A stretch of 64,000 nt of DNA, taken from positions 1 through 64,000 of the forward strand of contig CAVQXJ010000016.1 in assembly GCA_963717745.1 (NCBI GenBank). The letters are read 5' to 3'. The notes beneath the pieces were generated by a model that was not told where the DNA came from, did not search any database, and saw only the letters and a program-made list of their open reading frames with translations. The stretch is from JACCXG01 sp963717745 (GTDB lineage: Bacteria; Acidobacteriota; Vicinamibacteria; Vicinamibacterales; 2-12-FULL-66-21). This document shows positions 25,924-38,419 of this stretch, piece after piece. Positions within the stretch are counted from its first letter, which is position 1. Every line of letters starts with the position of its first letter. The translations under genes were made by a program, and so were the position numbers.

Positions 25924-27353
25924 CTATTTCCGCTTCCACCTCGTCGTCGCGCCCGTATCCTCCAGGACGATGCCGCGGGCGTCGAGATCGGCGCGAATGC
26001 GATCGGCCTCGAGGAAGTTCCGGTTGCGGCGGGCGGCGCGGCGCGCCTCGATGAGCTGCTCAATCTCCTCCACCGGAACGGGAGGCTGCTCGTCTTCGAG
26101 ACGGCGCAAGACCAACACGCCGAGGATACGGTCGAAGCGCTCGAACGCCGCGCGCACCGCGGCCGCGTCCCCCGTGCCCAGCTCGCCGTTGTCGATCGAC
26201 GTATTCAACGCGCGCACGAGATCGAACAGGACGCCGAGCGCCGCAGCGGTGTTCAAGTCGTTGGTGACGTGCTCGTGGAAGGCCCGTCCCGCCTCGTCCA
26301 GCCGGGCGCTCAGCTCCGGGTTGGCGTCGCGCTCTGGCAGGTGGTCGAGGCGGCCGAGAAAGTCGGTCAGCCGCTTGAGGGCCTCTTCCGCCTGCGCCAG
26401 CACCGCCCACGAGAACTTCAGCTGCTTGCGATAATGCACGCCCAGGTAGAGATAGCGCAGCGCCGACGGCCTGAGTCCACGGCGCGCGCACATCCTCGAG
26501 GTTGTAGACATTGCCGAGCGACTTCGACATCTTCTCGCTCGACTTGCTTTCATCCTCGATCATCAGGTGCTCGGAGTGGAGCCAGAAGCGCGAGAACGGC
26601 TCGCCCGGTCGCCCCTTCCGCCTGCGCGATCTCGTTCTCGTGGTGCGGAAAAATCAGGTCGACGCCACCGGCATGGAGATCGATCGGCGGCTCGCCGAGC
26701 AGGCGCAGCGCCATCGCCGAGCACTCGATGTGCCAGCCCGGCCGTCCCGGGCCGATGCCGGGATCCCAGCTGGGTTCGCCAGGTTTCGTCGCCTTCCACA
26801 ACACGAAGTCGCGGGCATCGTCTTTCTCGTACTTGTCGGAGTCGACCCGCGCCCCTGACTGCATGCCGCTGTGGTCGAGCCTGGCCAGCTTGCCGTAGTC
26901 GGGCAGCGTCGAGATCTTGAAGTAGATCGACCCGTCGCTGCGGTAGGTGTGGCCGTTGGCCTCGAGCGCCGCGATGGTCTGCCCCATCGCCGCGATGTTC
27001 TGGTCGTCGGTCGCGCGCGGCATCTCTTCGGGCTGTTCCAGGCCGAGGGCCGCGGCGTCCTCGCGGAAAGCTTCGATGTACCGCTCGGTGTACTCGCGCA
27101 GCGGCACGCCGGCCCTGTGCGACTCGGCAATCGTGCGGTCGTCGACGTCGGTGAAGTTCATCACGTGCTGCATCCGGAAGCCGGCCTCGTAGCGCAGCAC
27201 CCGGCGCAGCACGTCGCAGACGACGAAGGTTCGGAAGTTGCCGATATGGCCGCGAGCGTAGACGGTGAGCCCGCAGGTGTACATGCGGACGGTGTTGTCG
27301 CGCGACGGCGCGAACTCTTCTTCACGTCGGGTCAGCGTGTTGTAGAGACGCAT
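25924..27353 (-). CDS. cysS: Cysteinyl-tRNA synthetase, two frameshifts
   Basis: The protein starts MRLYNTLTRREEEFAPSRDN. The class I signature appears as YTCGLTVYARGHIGNFRTFV (HIGN). GWHIECSAMALRLLGEPPID and DLIFPHHENEIAQAEGATG supply the zinc-site residues typical of CysS. The KMSKS loop reads EKMSKSLGNVYNLEDV near 26520, and the C-terminal helical domain contains LRYLYLGVHYRKQLKFSW. Two shifts, near 26595 and 26490, are each a net +1. It charges tRNA-Cys with cysteine; a tRNA-Cys gene lies about 6 kb away. Length and order match the family. Confidence 0.95.
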
Positions 27354-27402
27354 CAGTGATGGAGCGGGAGCAACGCGCACACGAGCGGAGCCCTGAGCGA
27401 GC

Positions 27403-27711
27403 TCACTGCGGCAGTGGTTGACGGACCTCGGAGGCCTCGCCGTTGCAGCGGGCCTGCACGACCAGCTCGCCGTCGACCTGGCGGAACTCGAAGGTGATCT
27501 CCTGCCCGGCGTGCCCGCCGCCGTTGGCGACTTGTGAGGCCAGCCCGGCCACGCGTTCGCCGAGCTGTTTCGCGTCGGGCGACCCGGCGCCCAGCTGTTC
27601 GGCGATCTTCGCCGCCAGCTCGCCGGCGATCTCGCGCAGGTCGCCTTCCGCAGGGACCGACAGACGCAGGTCGAGCGCGCGGGATCCCGTATTTCCCGTC
27701 GGTTCGGGCAT
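27403..27711 (-). CDS. Unknown 102-residue protein between ribF and cysS
   Basis: Starts MPEPTGNTGSRALDLRLSVP; an ATG two codons upstream is also possible. The first half is helical (EIAGELAAKIAEQLGA, KQLGERVAGLASQVANG), the second half beta-like (EITFEFRQVDGELVVQARCN). No motif or family is recognised. It lies 11 bases after ribF and 50 before cysS on the same strand, so it is probably transcribed with them. Confidence 0.6.
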   Translation of the reverse strand: MPEPTGNTGSRALDLRLSVPAEGDLREIAGELAAKIAEQLGAGSPDAKQLGERVAGLASQVANGGGHAGQEITFEFRQVDGELVVQARCNGEASEVRQPLPQ

Positions 27712-27721
27712 GCGCACGATT

Positions 27722-28657
27722 CTACAGCGAAATGCGGCCGAACAGCCGCCGCGCGCTGCGGCAGTCGGCGTCGATCTGTGCCTTCAGCGCATCCACATCC
27801 GGGAACGCCCGCTCGTCGCGCAGGCGCTGCAGGAACGACAGCCGGACCCGCTGATCGTAGAGGTCGCGGGTGTAGTCGAAGATGTGCACCTCGATCACCG
27901 GGCGCGCGACGTCGCCGAAGGTGGGGCGCATCCCGATGTTGGTCACCGACGCATGGACGATCTCGTTGATCGTCACGGTGGTGGCGTAGACGCCGGAGGG
28001 CGGCGGCAGCTCGTTTTCGGTGTGAATATTCGCGGTCGGGAACCCCAGCTCGCGGCCGCGGCCGGCGCCGCGCACGACCGCGCCGTCGATGAAGTAGTGA
28101 TGGCCGAGCAGCGCGCCCGCCTCGTCTACGCGCCCCTCGGACACCAGCCGGCGCACCCGCGTGCTGCTGACCACGAAATCCTTGTAGCGGACCGGATCGA
28201 TCTTCTCGGCGCGGAACCCGTACCGGGCGCCCAGGCTGCGCAGCACCGAGAAGTTGCCCTCGCGGTTGTGCCCGAACAGGAAGTTCGCGCCGACCCAGAC
28301 TTCCGCCACGTGCAGCCACTCCGACAGCACGATCCGCGCGAATGTCTCGGGCTCCCAGTGCGACACCTCGGTGGTGAAACGCACCACCGCCAGGCCCTGC
28401 ATCCCGGATCGCGCCAGCGCCTCGATCTTCTGTTCGTCGGTCATCAGCAGCGGCGGCGCCTTGTCGGGCCTGACCACGCGCGGCGGGTGCGGCGCGAAGG
28501 TCATCGCGGCAGGCGCCCCGCCACGCTCGCCGGCGCGGCGGCGCACCCGATCGATGATCTTCATGTGCCCGCGGTGGAGGCCGTCGAAGTTCCCCAGCGC
28601 CAGCACCGGCTGGTTCCACCGGGGCGGCGGATCCTCGGGAAAGTGGATGACCTGCAT
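27722..28657 (-). CDS. ribF: Bifunctional riboflavin kinase / FMN adenylyltransferase
   Basis: 311 residues starting MQVIHFPEDPPPRWNQPVLA. The adenylyltransferase half has LALGNFDGLHRGHMKIIDRV (the GxxxGxHxGH-type nucleotidyl site), MTFAPHPPRVVRP, WVGANFLFGHNREGNFSVL and SSTRVRRLVSEGRV. The kinase half has HYFIDGAVVRGAGRGRELGF, PTANI, SGVYATTV, NIGMRPTFGD and EVHIFDYTRDLYDQRVRLSF. It converts riboflavin to FMN and then FAD. Four bases separate its stop region from the upstream hydrolase gene, so they form an operon. Confidence 0.95.
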   Translation of the reverse strand: MQVIHFPEDPPPRWNQPVLALGNFDGLHRGHMKIIDRVRRRAGERGGAPAAMTFAPHPPRVVRPDKAPPLLMTDEQKIEALARSGMQGLAVVRFTTEVSHWEPETFARIVLSEWLHVAEVWVGANFLFGHNREGNFSVLRSLGARYGFRAEKIDPVRYKDFVVSSTRVRRLVSEGRVDEAGALLGHHYFIDGAVVRGAGRGRELGFPTANIHTENELPPPSGVYATTVTINEIVHASVTNIGMRPTFGDVARPVIEVHIFDYTRDLYDQRVRLSFLQRLRDERAFPDVDALKAQIDADCRSARRLFGRISL

Positions 28658-28661
28658 GCGG

Positions 28662-29447
28662 TCAGGCCGCCATCGGCGTCGCCGGCACGTCCAGCCGCAG
28701 CCCGTCGTAGGCGAGCGCGATCCCGGGCGGCAGGAGCGCGGTCGTGGCGGCGTGCGCCAGGTCGTGGCACATGTGCGTGAAGTAGGTCTGGCGGGCGGCG
28801 ATCCGTCGCGCGGCGGCGATCGCCTCGTCCAGCGAGAAATGCGTCGGGTGCGGCCGGTGACGCAGCGCGTCGAGCACGACCACGTCCACGCCGTCGAGGA
28901 GCGGCCACGACGACTCGGGAATCGCGCTGCAGTCGGTCAGGTAGGCGAAGCGGCCGAGCCGCAAGCCGAGAATCTGCCGCTGCCCGTGCATGATCGGCAC
29001 CGGCACGAACGCCAGGCCGCCCACCGCGAAGGGTCCCTGCACCAGCGTCAGCTCGAGCTGGGGAAGCCCGCCGCCTCGCGGCGTGTCCGGATCGAAGACG
29101 TAGCCGAACGTCCGCCGGATCTCGTCGAGCGTCACCGCGTCGCCGTACAGCTTCATCGGCTGCCGCATCAGGATGTTGAAGCGCCGCACGTCGTCCAGGC
29201 CGAGGATATGGTCGGCGTGGCCGTGGGTGAACACGATGGCGTCGACGCGGGTGATGCGATGCGTCAGCGCCTGCGCGCGCAAATCAGGGCCGGCATCGAT
29301 CAGCACGCTGGTGCCGTCGTCGCCGCGGACGAACAGCGAGGGACGCAGGCGGGTGTCGCGGGGATCGTCGGACCGGCAGGTGCTGCAGTCGCAGCCAATC
29401 ATCGGGACGCCGTGAGAAGTGCCCGTGCCGAGGAACGTGATCTCCAA
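28662..29447 (-). CDS. PhnP-like metallo-beta-lactamase-fold phosphodiesterase
   Basis: 261 residues starting (from TTG) MEITFLGTGTSHGVPMIGCD. The fold signature THGHADHILGLDDVR binds two metals, and a CDCSTCRSDDPRDTRLRPSL segment near the N-terminus, IMHGQRQILGLRLGRFAYLT, and a C-terminal FTHMCHDLAH supply the other ligands. This layout is that of PhnP-type cyclic phosphodiesterases. No phosphonate genes are nearby, so the substrate remains open. It lies between DUF1844 and ribF on the minus strand. Confidence 0.85.
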   Translation of the reverse strand: MEITFLGTGTSHGVPMIGCDCSTCRSDDPRDTRLRPSLFVRGDDGTSVLIDAGPDLRAQALTHRITRVDAIVFTHGHADHILGLDDVRRFNILMRQPMKLYGDAVTLDEIRRTFGYVFDPDTPRGGGLPQLELTLVQGPFAVGGLAFVPVPIMHGQRQILGLRLGRFAYLTDCSAIPESSWPLLDGVDVVVLDALRHRPHPTHFSLDEAIAAARRIAARQTYFTHMCHDLAHAATTALLPPGIALAYDGLRLDVPATPMAA

Positions 29448-29453
29448 GCAGCG

Positions 29454-29741
29454 TTACGGCTGGATGATCCGCCGCTCGCCCTGCTGCGCCTGTACGAAGC
29501 GCATGCGGAGCTCGTACAGCAGATCGTCGACGAGCTTCGCTTCGTCTGTGGTCAGATTGCCCTTGGTCTTGTCCTGCAGCAGGCTGATCAGGTCGATCAT
29601 CTGATGCGCCGCGACGAGATCGGGCTCCTGGCGCTCGCCGGTGTGGGGATCGGCGATGTCGCCGAAGTGGACCGCGGCGGTCGTCGCGAGCGAAATGACG
29701 AAGCCCGCAAACGAAATGCCCGGCTGTTCCTCGGTAGTCAC
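29454..29741 (-). CDS. DUF1844-family protein
   Basis: 95 residues starting from GTG, MTTEEQPGISFAGFVISLAT. The family pattern is SFAGFVISLATTAAVHFGDI, then DLVAAHQMIDLISLLQDKTK and NLTTDEAKLVDDLLYELRM. DUF1844 proteins are short, found mainly in Acidobacteriota and deltaproteobacteria, and have no established function. The gene starts the leftward operon running through the hydrolase, ribF and cysS genes, and diverges from mazG. Confidence 0.85.
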   Translation of the reverse strand: MTTEEQPGISFAGFVISLATTAAVHFGDIADPHTGERQEPDLVAAHQMIDLISLLQDKTKGNLTTDEAKLVDDLLYELRMRFVQAQQGERRIIQP

Positions 29742-29872
29742 CCGGGAATGCTAGCATAGCCACGCGAGAGCGCTGCCCGCCTCACCACAATCGGCCCTCC
29801 GCACCCTTCCCCCATCCGCGTAGCCTTCGCAGCCACGAAAACAATCGAGGTAGGCTTTTGGACAGGTAGATC

Positions 29873-30662
29873 ATGACAACCGCAGGCGAGGCGTTCCAGC
29901 GACTGGTCGACATCATGCAGCGGCTGCGGGCTCCGGACGGCTGTCCGTGGGATCGCGAGCAGACGATTCAGTCGCTGCGCGGGTTCGTGCTCGAAGAGAC
30001 CTACGAGGTGCTCGACGCGATCGACAACGGCGATCACGAGACGCTGCGCGGCGAGATCGGCGACCTGTTGTTCGAAGGGGTGTTCCTGGCGCAGATCGAG
30101 TCCGACGAGGGGCGCTTCACGGTCGCCGACTCGCTGCGGGACATCGCCGAGAAACTGATCCGCCGCCATCCCCACGTGTTCGCGGCGGCCGAAGGGGTCG
30201 ACACGGCGGGCAAGGTGCGTCGAACAGTGGGAACAGATCAAGGCGCGCGAACAGACCGATGCCGGCAGGAAGCGCGCGCTGCTGAGCGGGGTGCCCCAGT
30301 CGATGCCCGCGCTGCTGCGCGCCCACGAGATCGGCACGCGGGTGGCCGCCGTCGGCTTCGATTGGGCCCGCACCGCCGACGTCGTCGACAAGATCGAGGA
30401 GGAGGTCGCCGAGCTCCGCGAGGCGGTCGCGCACGAAAGCCCGGAGCGCGCGGAAGAAGAGATGGGCGACCTGCTGTTCTCGATTGCGAACCTGGCGCGC
30501 AAGCTGGGGATCGAGCCGGAGTCGGCGCTGCGCAAGGCGAACGACAAGTTCACGAAGCGCTTCAGCGCGGTGGAGGCAACCTTCGAGCAACGCGGCAGCT
30601 CGGTGCACGAGGCGACGCTGGAGGAGATGGAGGAAGTGTGGGGTGAGGTGAAGCGCTCCTGA
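29873..30662 (+). CDS. mazG: Nucleoside triphosphate pyrophosphohydrolase MazG, one frameshift
   Basis: Two MazG domains are visible. The first has APDGCPWDREQTIQSLRGFV, EETYEVLDAIDNGD and GEIGDLLFEGVFLAQI; the second, after a +1 shift near 30220, has VGFDWARTADVVDKIEEEVA, ELREAV and EEEMGDLLFSIANLARKLGI. The EExxE and ExxD metal-binding motifs are present in both. The enzyme hydrolyses nucleoside triphosphates to monophosphates and pyrophosphate, with house-cleaning and stress roles known in other bacteria. The start is ATG at 29873. It stands alone on the plus strand. Confidence 0.92.
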
Positions 30663-30757
30663 CTTCGCTGGTTCGGGGCGCCTCTCGCCCCTCCTTTCGA
30701 CGGCACGGCCACGACGGTGGCTCCCCAGCTACTCCGAAGAGCGCACGACCCACGGGC

Positions 30758-30794
30758 CGCTTCGCGGGGGGCACGACGACACGACGACACGACG
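30758..30794 (+). repeat. Composite terminal repeat, left copy beside the GxxExxY gene
   Basis: CGCTTCGC, five bases, then GCACGACGACACGACGACAC followed by GACG. The 24-bp part (30771-30794) is perfectly complementary to 31272-31295. Confidence 0.8.
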
Positions 30795-30811
30795 TATACG
30801 TTGAATGGGTT

Positions 30812-31211
30812 TCAGGTGGCTACGATTCGCTGCAGGCCGTTTTTCAGCATCGTGGTATTGAGGTTGACCATCAGGGCCGCGCGCAGGTCCATCGTCTTCA
30901 AGTAGGAACGCACCTGGCGCTCGTGCAGCTTGAGGAATTTGCGCACAGCCTTGATCTCGACCAGGACGACGCCCTCAACGACCAGGTCGACCCGCTGCCC
31001 AGGAATCACCCACGTTTTGTACCGAACATCGATTGACTTCTCGCATTCGAAGGTGATGCCTCTCGCGTCCAACTCCAGGCAGTAAGCCCTTTCGGTAGAT
31101 TTTCTCCTTGAACCCCGGTCCGAGCTCGCGATGAACCGCGAAGGCACAGTCCATGGCCTTGGTGAACGACTGCTCTTCTGCCGGACTCAAGAATGAGCGT
31201 ACGTGCAACAT
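30812..31211 (-). CDS. GxxExxY-family protein, one frameshift
   Basis: About 132 residues starting MLHVRSFLSPAEEQSFTKAM. The family signature lies in ELGPGFKEKIYRKAYCLEL (G-P-G-F-K-E-K-I-Y). After a +1 shift near 31090 come ITFECEKSIDVRYKTW, VDLVVEGVVLVEIKAVRKFL with the D..ExK-like nuclease pattern, and YLKTMDLRAALMVNLNT. The proteins are predicted to have a PD-(D/E)XK-type fold; no function is established. The gene is enclosed by inverted copies of a 37-bp composite repeat. It is also lower in GC than its neighbours, which suits acquisition as a cassette. Confidence 0.85.
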
Positions 31212-31271
31212 CTTTCGACTCCAGCCTTACCTGCCGAATTTCAGCTAGTTCCAAAGAAACAACGTCGTTGT

Positions 31272-31308
31272 CGTCGTGTCGTCGTGTCGTCGTGCCAGTA
31301 GCGAAGCG
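31272..31308 (-). repeat. Composite terminal repeat, right copy beside the GxxExxY gene
   Basis: The inverted copy of the 30758-30794 unit: CGTCGTGTCGTCGTGTCGTC, then GTGC, five bases, GCGAAGCG. A third copy lies at 42618-42653. Confidence 0.8.
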
Positions 31309-31357
31309 TGCCGTTTGGCGTGCGCTGTTTCGATGTGCGCAATACGCCGCCATTTCC

Positions 31358-33873
31358 TCAGGGCGTATGCCGCCCGAATGTGCTCTCCCGCCCACTCGCG
31401 AACCCCCTGACCTCGACGCGCCGCCCATCGGTCTCCACGAACACCGCGCCGTCCTCGGCGGTCGAGAACATCGCCGTCCCCATCGCTCGATAGCGTTCGA
31501 CCACCGCCGGGTGGGGGTGGCCGAAGCGGTTGTTGCGGCCGCAGCTGAAGATCACCGCCGCGGGGTGGAGGCGATCGAGCAGGTCCTGGGTGCTCGATGT
31601 GGCGCTGCCGTGGTGCGGGGCCTTCAGGATCACGACACGGCCGGGGTCGAGGCGCGGGAGGATCAGGCGCTCCGCCTCTTTGCCGATGTCGCCGGGGAGG
31701 ACGAACGACACGTCGCCCAGGCGGATCTCGAGCACGATCGAGTCTTCGTTGCGGACGCGCTGGCGTTCCCAGTCGGGGATCGGCGGATGGAGGACGCGCA
31801 CTTCGACGTCGCCAAAGCGCTCGCGATCGCCCGCCTGCACGGTTCGCCAACCGATGCCGTGACTCCGGGCGAGCTCACCCAATGCCCGCAGCCCGCCATG
31901 CGGGGGCACTGGCACTCCCTCCCAAATAGCGCCGGCCGGCGCGTGCTTCAGCACGCCTCGGGCGCCGAGGACGTGGTCGGGATCGCCGTGGGTCAGGACC
32001 AGGGCGTCCAGCCGCCGGACGCCGAGCGCCCTCAGCGCGCGCACAACCACGCGTTCGCCGATGTCGAAGCCGGCCGGCGCATCGAAGGCGTCCGGGGTGG
32101 TGGTGAGCGGCGCGACGCCGCCGGCATCCACCAGCAGCGTCCGGCCTCCGGGCAACGACACGGCGGTGGCGTCACCCTGTCCGACGTCGAGCACGACCAC
32201 TCGCACCGGCAGCATCGACCGGGGCACCGCGTCACGGGCCACCGCCGCCGGCCCGGTCAGCAGCAGGACCGCGCAGACGAGGTAACTGACCACCGCTACG
32301 CGCATGGCCGCACCCGACAGCAGCGCCGCCACCGAGGCGTAGTAGGCCGCCGTCAGCCACCATGCCGGCGCGGCGACGTCGTGCGCGAGCCAGGGGGCCC
32401 AGTCCACCAGCGCCGCCGACTGCAACAACGCGTTCGCGCTCAACTGGACCGTGGTGGCCGCCGCCTGCCAGACGGCGTCACCCGACGCTGGGGCCGCAGC
32501 GACGACCAGTCCGCCGATCTGGACGACGGTCATCAACGGGATGGCAATGAAATTCAGGAGGACGCCCGGCGAACGAGATTCGACCGAACAGCGTCGCCGA
32601 GACTGGTGCCAGCGCGATCTCCGCGCACACGGTCGCCGCGAGCAGGCGGAACAGCATCGCCAGCCCGGCGCGCGATGCGGAGCGCCGACGGCCTGGCGGC
32701 CCCTGCTGAGGCGCCAGAGCCTCGATGCGCGGCAGTCCGAGCAGGATCCCGAGCGTGGCGCCAAACGAGAGATGAAATCCGGCGTCGAGGATCACCACTG
32801 GCGCCACCGCGACCGCCAGCAGCGCGGCGATCGCCAGCACGTTGATCGCCTGCGCGCGATGATCGAGCGCGCGCGCGAGCAGCACCAGCACCGCCACCGT
32901 GATCGCACGCGCGACCGACGCGGCGCCGCTGGCAACCGAGCCGTAGAACACCAGCAGCACCGCCGTCAGGATCGCGCCCGGCAGCCCGGCGCACCAGCAG
33001 CAGCCGCGCGACGATCATCGCGGCGACGGCCAGGATCGCGATGTTGCCCCCGGAAATCGCGATGACGTGATAGGTGCCGGCCTCCTGGAGACGACGCTCG
33101 TCTTCCGCGGTCAGCCCGCTGCGATCGCCAATCAGCACCGCGGTGGCGACTCCCGCCGCCCGTGGATCGCGCCGGCCGAGGCGCTCGAGAAGGCGCCGGC
33201 GGATTGCGGCGCGCACCGCCGCGGCGGCCTCGCTCACGACGGTTCCGCGGGCCAGAGCTTCGACCAGCGCCGCGCTCTTGACGCTGCCCACCAGCACGAT
33301 GCCCTTGCGGGCGAGCGCGGCCCGTTCGTCCGGTGTGCCGGGATTCAGATAGGTCGACGGCAGCCGCAGGAAGGCGGGCACCCGCACGGTGCGTCCTGCG
33401 CGCCATTCACGCAGGCGATCCCCGTGCAGGGTGCCGGCGATCGACAACCGGACACCGCCGCGCACCTTCGTGAGCCCGCTCCCCGTGGCGCCGGGGGTCT
33501 CCACGTGCGTCACCTCGAGCAGCAGCATGGCACCCGACGCGATCGGCGCCGCATCCTCGATCAACCGCCCGCGCAGGATGGCGGAGGTGCCGCCCGGCGT
33601 GGCCTCGAACCAGGCGGCGAGCGATGTGCGGTAGACGCGCCGGGCGTCGCCCAGCCCGAGCGACAGGCCGGCCAGGGCGGCGGCGGCCGCCAGCAGCGCA
33701 GCCGCATCGGCTCGATCGTCCGTGGCACAGGCGCCGCCCGCGCCGATCAGGGCGAGCAGCGCCGCCCCGGCGAGCAGGATCTCGGGGGTCTGGTGCAGTC
33801 GACTGAACAGGAGCAGGGCGGCGGCGGCCCCGGTCAGGAACGGGACCGCCACGAGCACGGCGGGGGCGAACAC
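31358..33873 (-). CDS. comEC: ComEC/Rec2-type DNA uptake channel, two frameshifts
   Basis: The reconstructed protein of about 835 residues starts from GTG (MFAPAVLVAVPFLTG). The N-terminal part has a DUF4131-like region, then the competence domain with GVATAVLIGDRSGLTAEDER, HVIAISGGNIAILAVA and many membrane helices (AGFHLSFGATLGILLG). The C-terminal metallo-beta-lactamase-like domain has VVVLDVGQGDATAVSLPGG, ALVLTHGDPDHVLGA and LKAPHHGSATSSTQDLLD. Shifts near 32970 and 32575 are each +1. ComEC moves single-stranded DNA across the inner membrane and its C-terminal domain may act as the nuclease. No other competence gene is adjacent, but pilT occurs near 59600. Confidence 0.9.
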
Positions 33874-33962
33874 GCCGCGCCCCGGTGCAAGAAGCCGTGC
33901 GCGTGGAAATGCGCGGAACGGCCGGCGATGCCGGCGCCCGGTGCGCAGATTCTGCGCCGGGC

Positions 33963-37229
<3,267 letters not shown>

Positions 37230-37297
37230 GGTGTCTTACTGCGACTGTCGCGATCCGTGGTCCGCAGTCCGCGGTCCGCGAATTCGGGAATCGCTCG

Positions 37298-38419
37298 CTA
37301 CGCTCGCTTCTCCATCTCATCGAGAAACCGCCGGAACAGATAGTCGGCGTCGTGCGGACCTGGCGCGGCCTCGGGATGGTATTGCACGCAGAACACCGGC
37401 TTGGTCTCGTGGCGCAGCCCTTCGACCGTGTTGTCGTACAGATTGAGGTGGGTCACCTTCACGTCTGACGGCAGCGTGTCCGGGTCGACCGCGAAGCCAT
37501 GGTTCTGCGACGTGATCTCGACCCGCCCGGTCTCGAGCTCCTTGACCGGATGATTGGCGCCGCGATGCCCGAACTTCAGCTTGTAGGTCTGACCGCCGAG
37601 CGCCAGCGACAGGATCTGGTGGCCGAGGCAGATGCCGAACGTGGGCACGTCCGACTTGATCAGCTCGCGCGCGTTCTCGATCGCGTAGTCGAGCACGGCC
37701 GGATCCCCCGGACCGTTGCTGAGAAACACCCCGTCGGGACTGGTCGCGAGCAGCTCGGAGGCGGGAGTGCCGGCGGGAAACACCCGCACCTCGCACCCGT
37801 GCGCGGTGAAGCGCCGCAGGATGTTCCACTTCATCCCGAAGTCGTAGGCGGCCACCTGCAACGGGCGGCCGGCTCGCCGCTGCGGCGGCGGCGCGAATTC
37901 GTCGGACGGGGCCGGCACCCAGTCGAACGGGCGATCGCAGGTCACGCCCACGACCAGATCCGATCCTTCCATCTGCGGCAGGGCGCGCGCCTTCTCGATC
38001 AGCTCGCGGGGATCGTGATCGCCGGTCGCGATCACGCCGCGCATCACGCCGCTCGAGCGCAGCACCCGGGTCAGCGCCCGGGTGTCGACGTCGGAGATGG
38101 CCACGATGTCGTGCGCCACCAGGTAGTCGCGCAGCGTGCCGCTGGATCGCCAGTTGCTCGCCATCGGCGACTCGTCGCGGACGATGAAGCCGGCGACCTG
38201 GGGCGCGCGGGACTCGCCATCGTCGGCCGAAATGCCGTAGTTGCCGATTTCGGGCGCCGTCATCGTGACGATCTGCCCCGAATACGAAGGGTCGGTGAGG
38301 ATCTCCTGGTAACCGGTGAGGCTCGTGTTGAACACGACCTCGCCGCCGGTCTCGCCGGGGGCGCCGGCGGCCTCCCCTTCGTACCAGATCCCGTTTTCAA
38401 GAGCGAGAATGGCTTTCAT
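37298..38419 (-). CDS. carA: Carbamoyl-phosphate synthase small subunit
   Basis: 373 residues starting MKAILALENGIWYEGEAAGA. The family markers are VVFNTSLTGYQEILTDPSYS, MTAPEIGNYGI, the class I glutamine amidotransferase site VPTFGICLGHQILSLALGG with the nucleophile Cys, and ENHGFAV-like ITSQNHGFAVDPDTLP, ending CVQYHPEAAPGPHDADYLF. It hydrolyses glutamine and passes ammonia to CarB. Its ATG overlaps the stop of the upstream pseudokinase-PEGA gene in ATGA form, so translation is probably coupled. Confidence 0.98.
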   Translation of the reverse strand: MKAILALENGIWYEGEAAGAPGETGGEVVFNTSLTGYQEILTDPSYSGQIVTMTAPEIGNYGISADDGESRAPQVAGFIVRDESPMASNWRSSGTLRDYLVAHDIVAISDVDTRALTRVLRSSGVMRGVIATGDHDPRELIEKARALPQMEGSDLVVGVTCDRPFDWVPAPSDEFAPPPQRRAGRPLQVAAYDFGMKWNILRRFTAHGCEVRVFPAGTPASELLATSPDGVFLSNGPGDPAVLDYAIENARELIKSDVPTFGICLGHQILSLALGGQTYKLKFGHRGANHPVKELETGRVEITSQNHGFAVDPDTLPSDVKVTHLNLYDNTVEGLRHETKPVFCVQYHPEAAPGPHDADYLFRRFLDEMEKRA

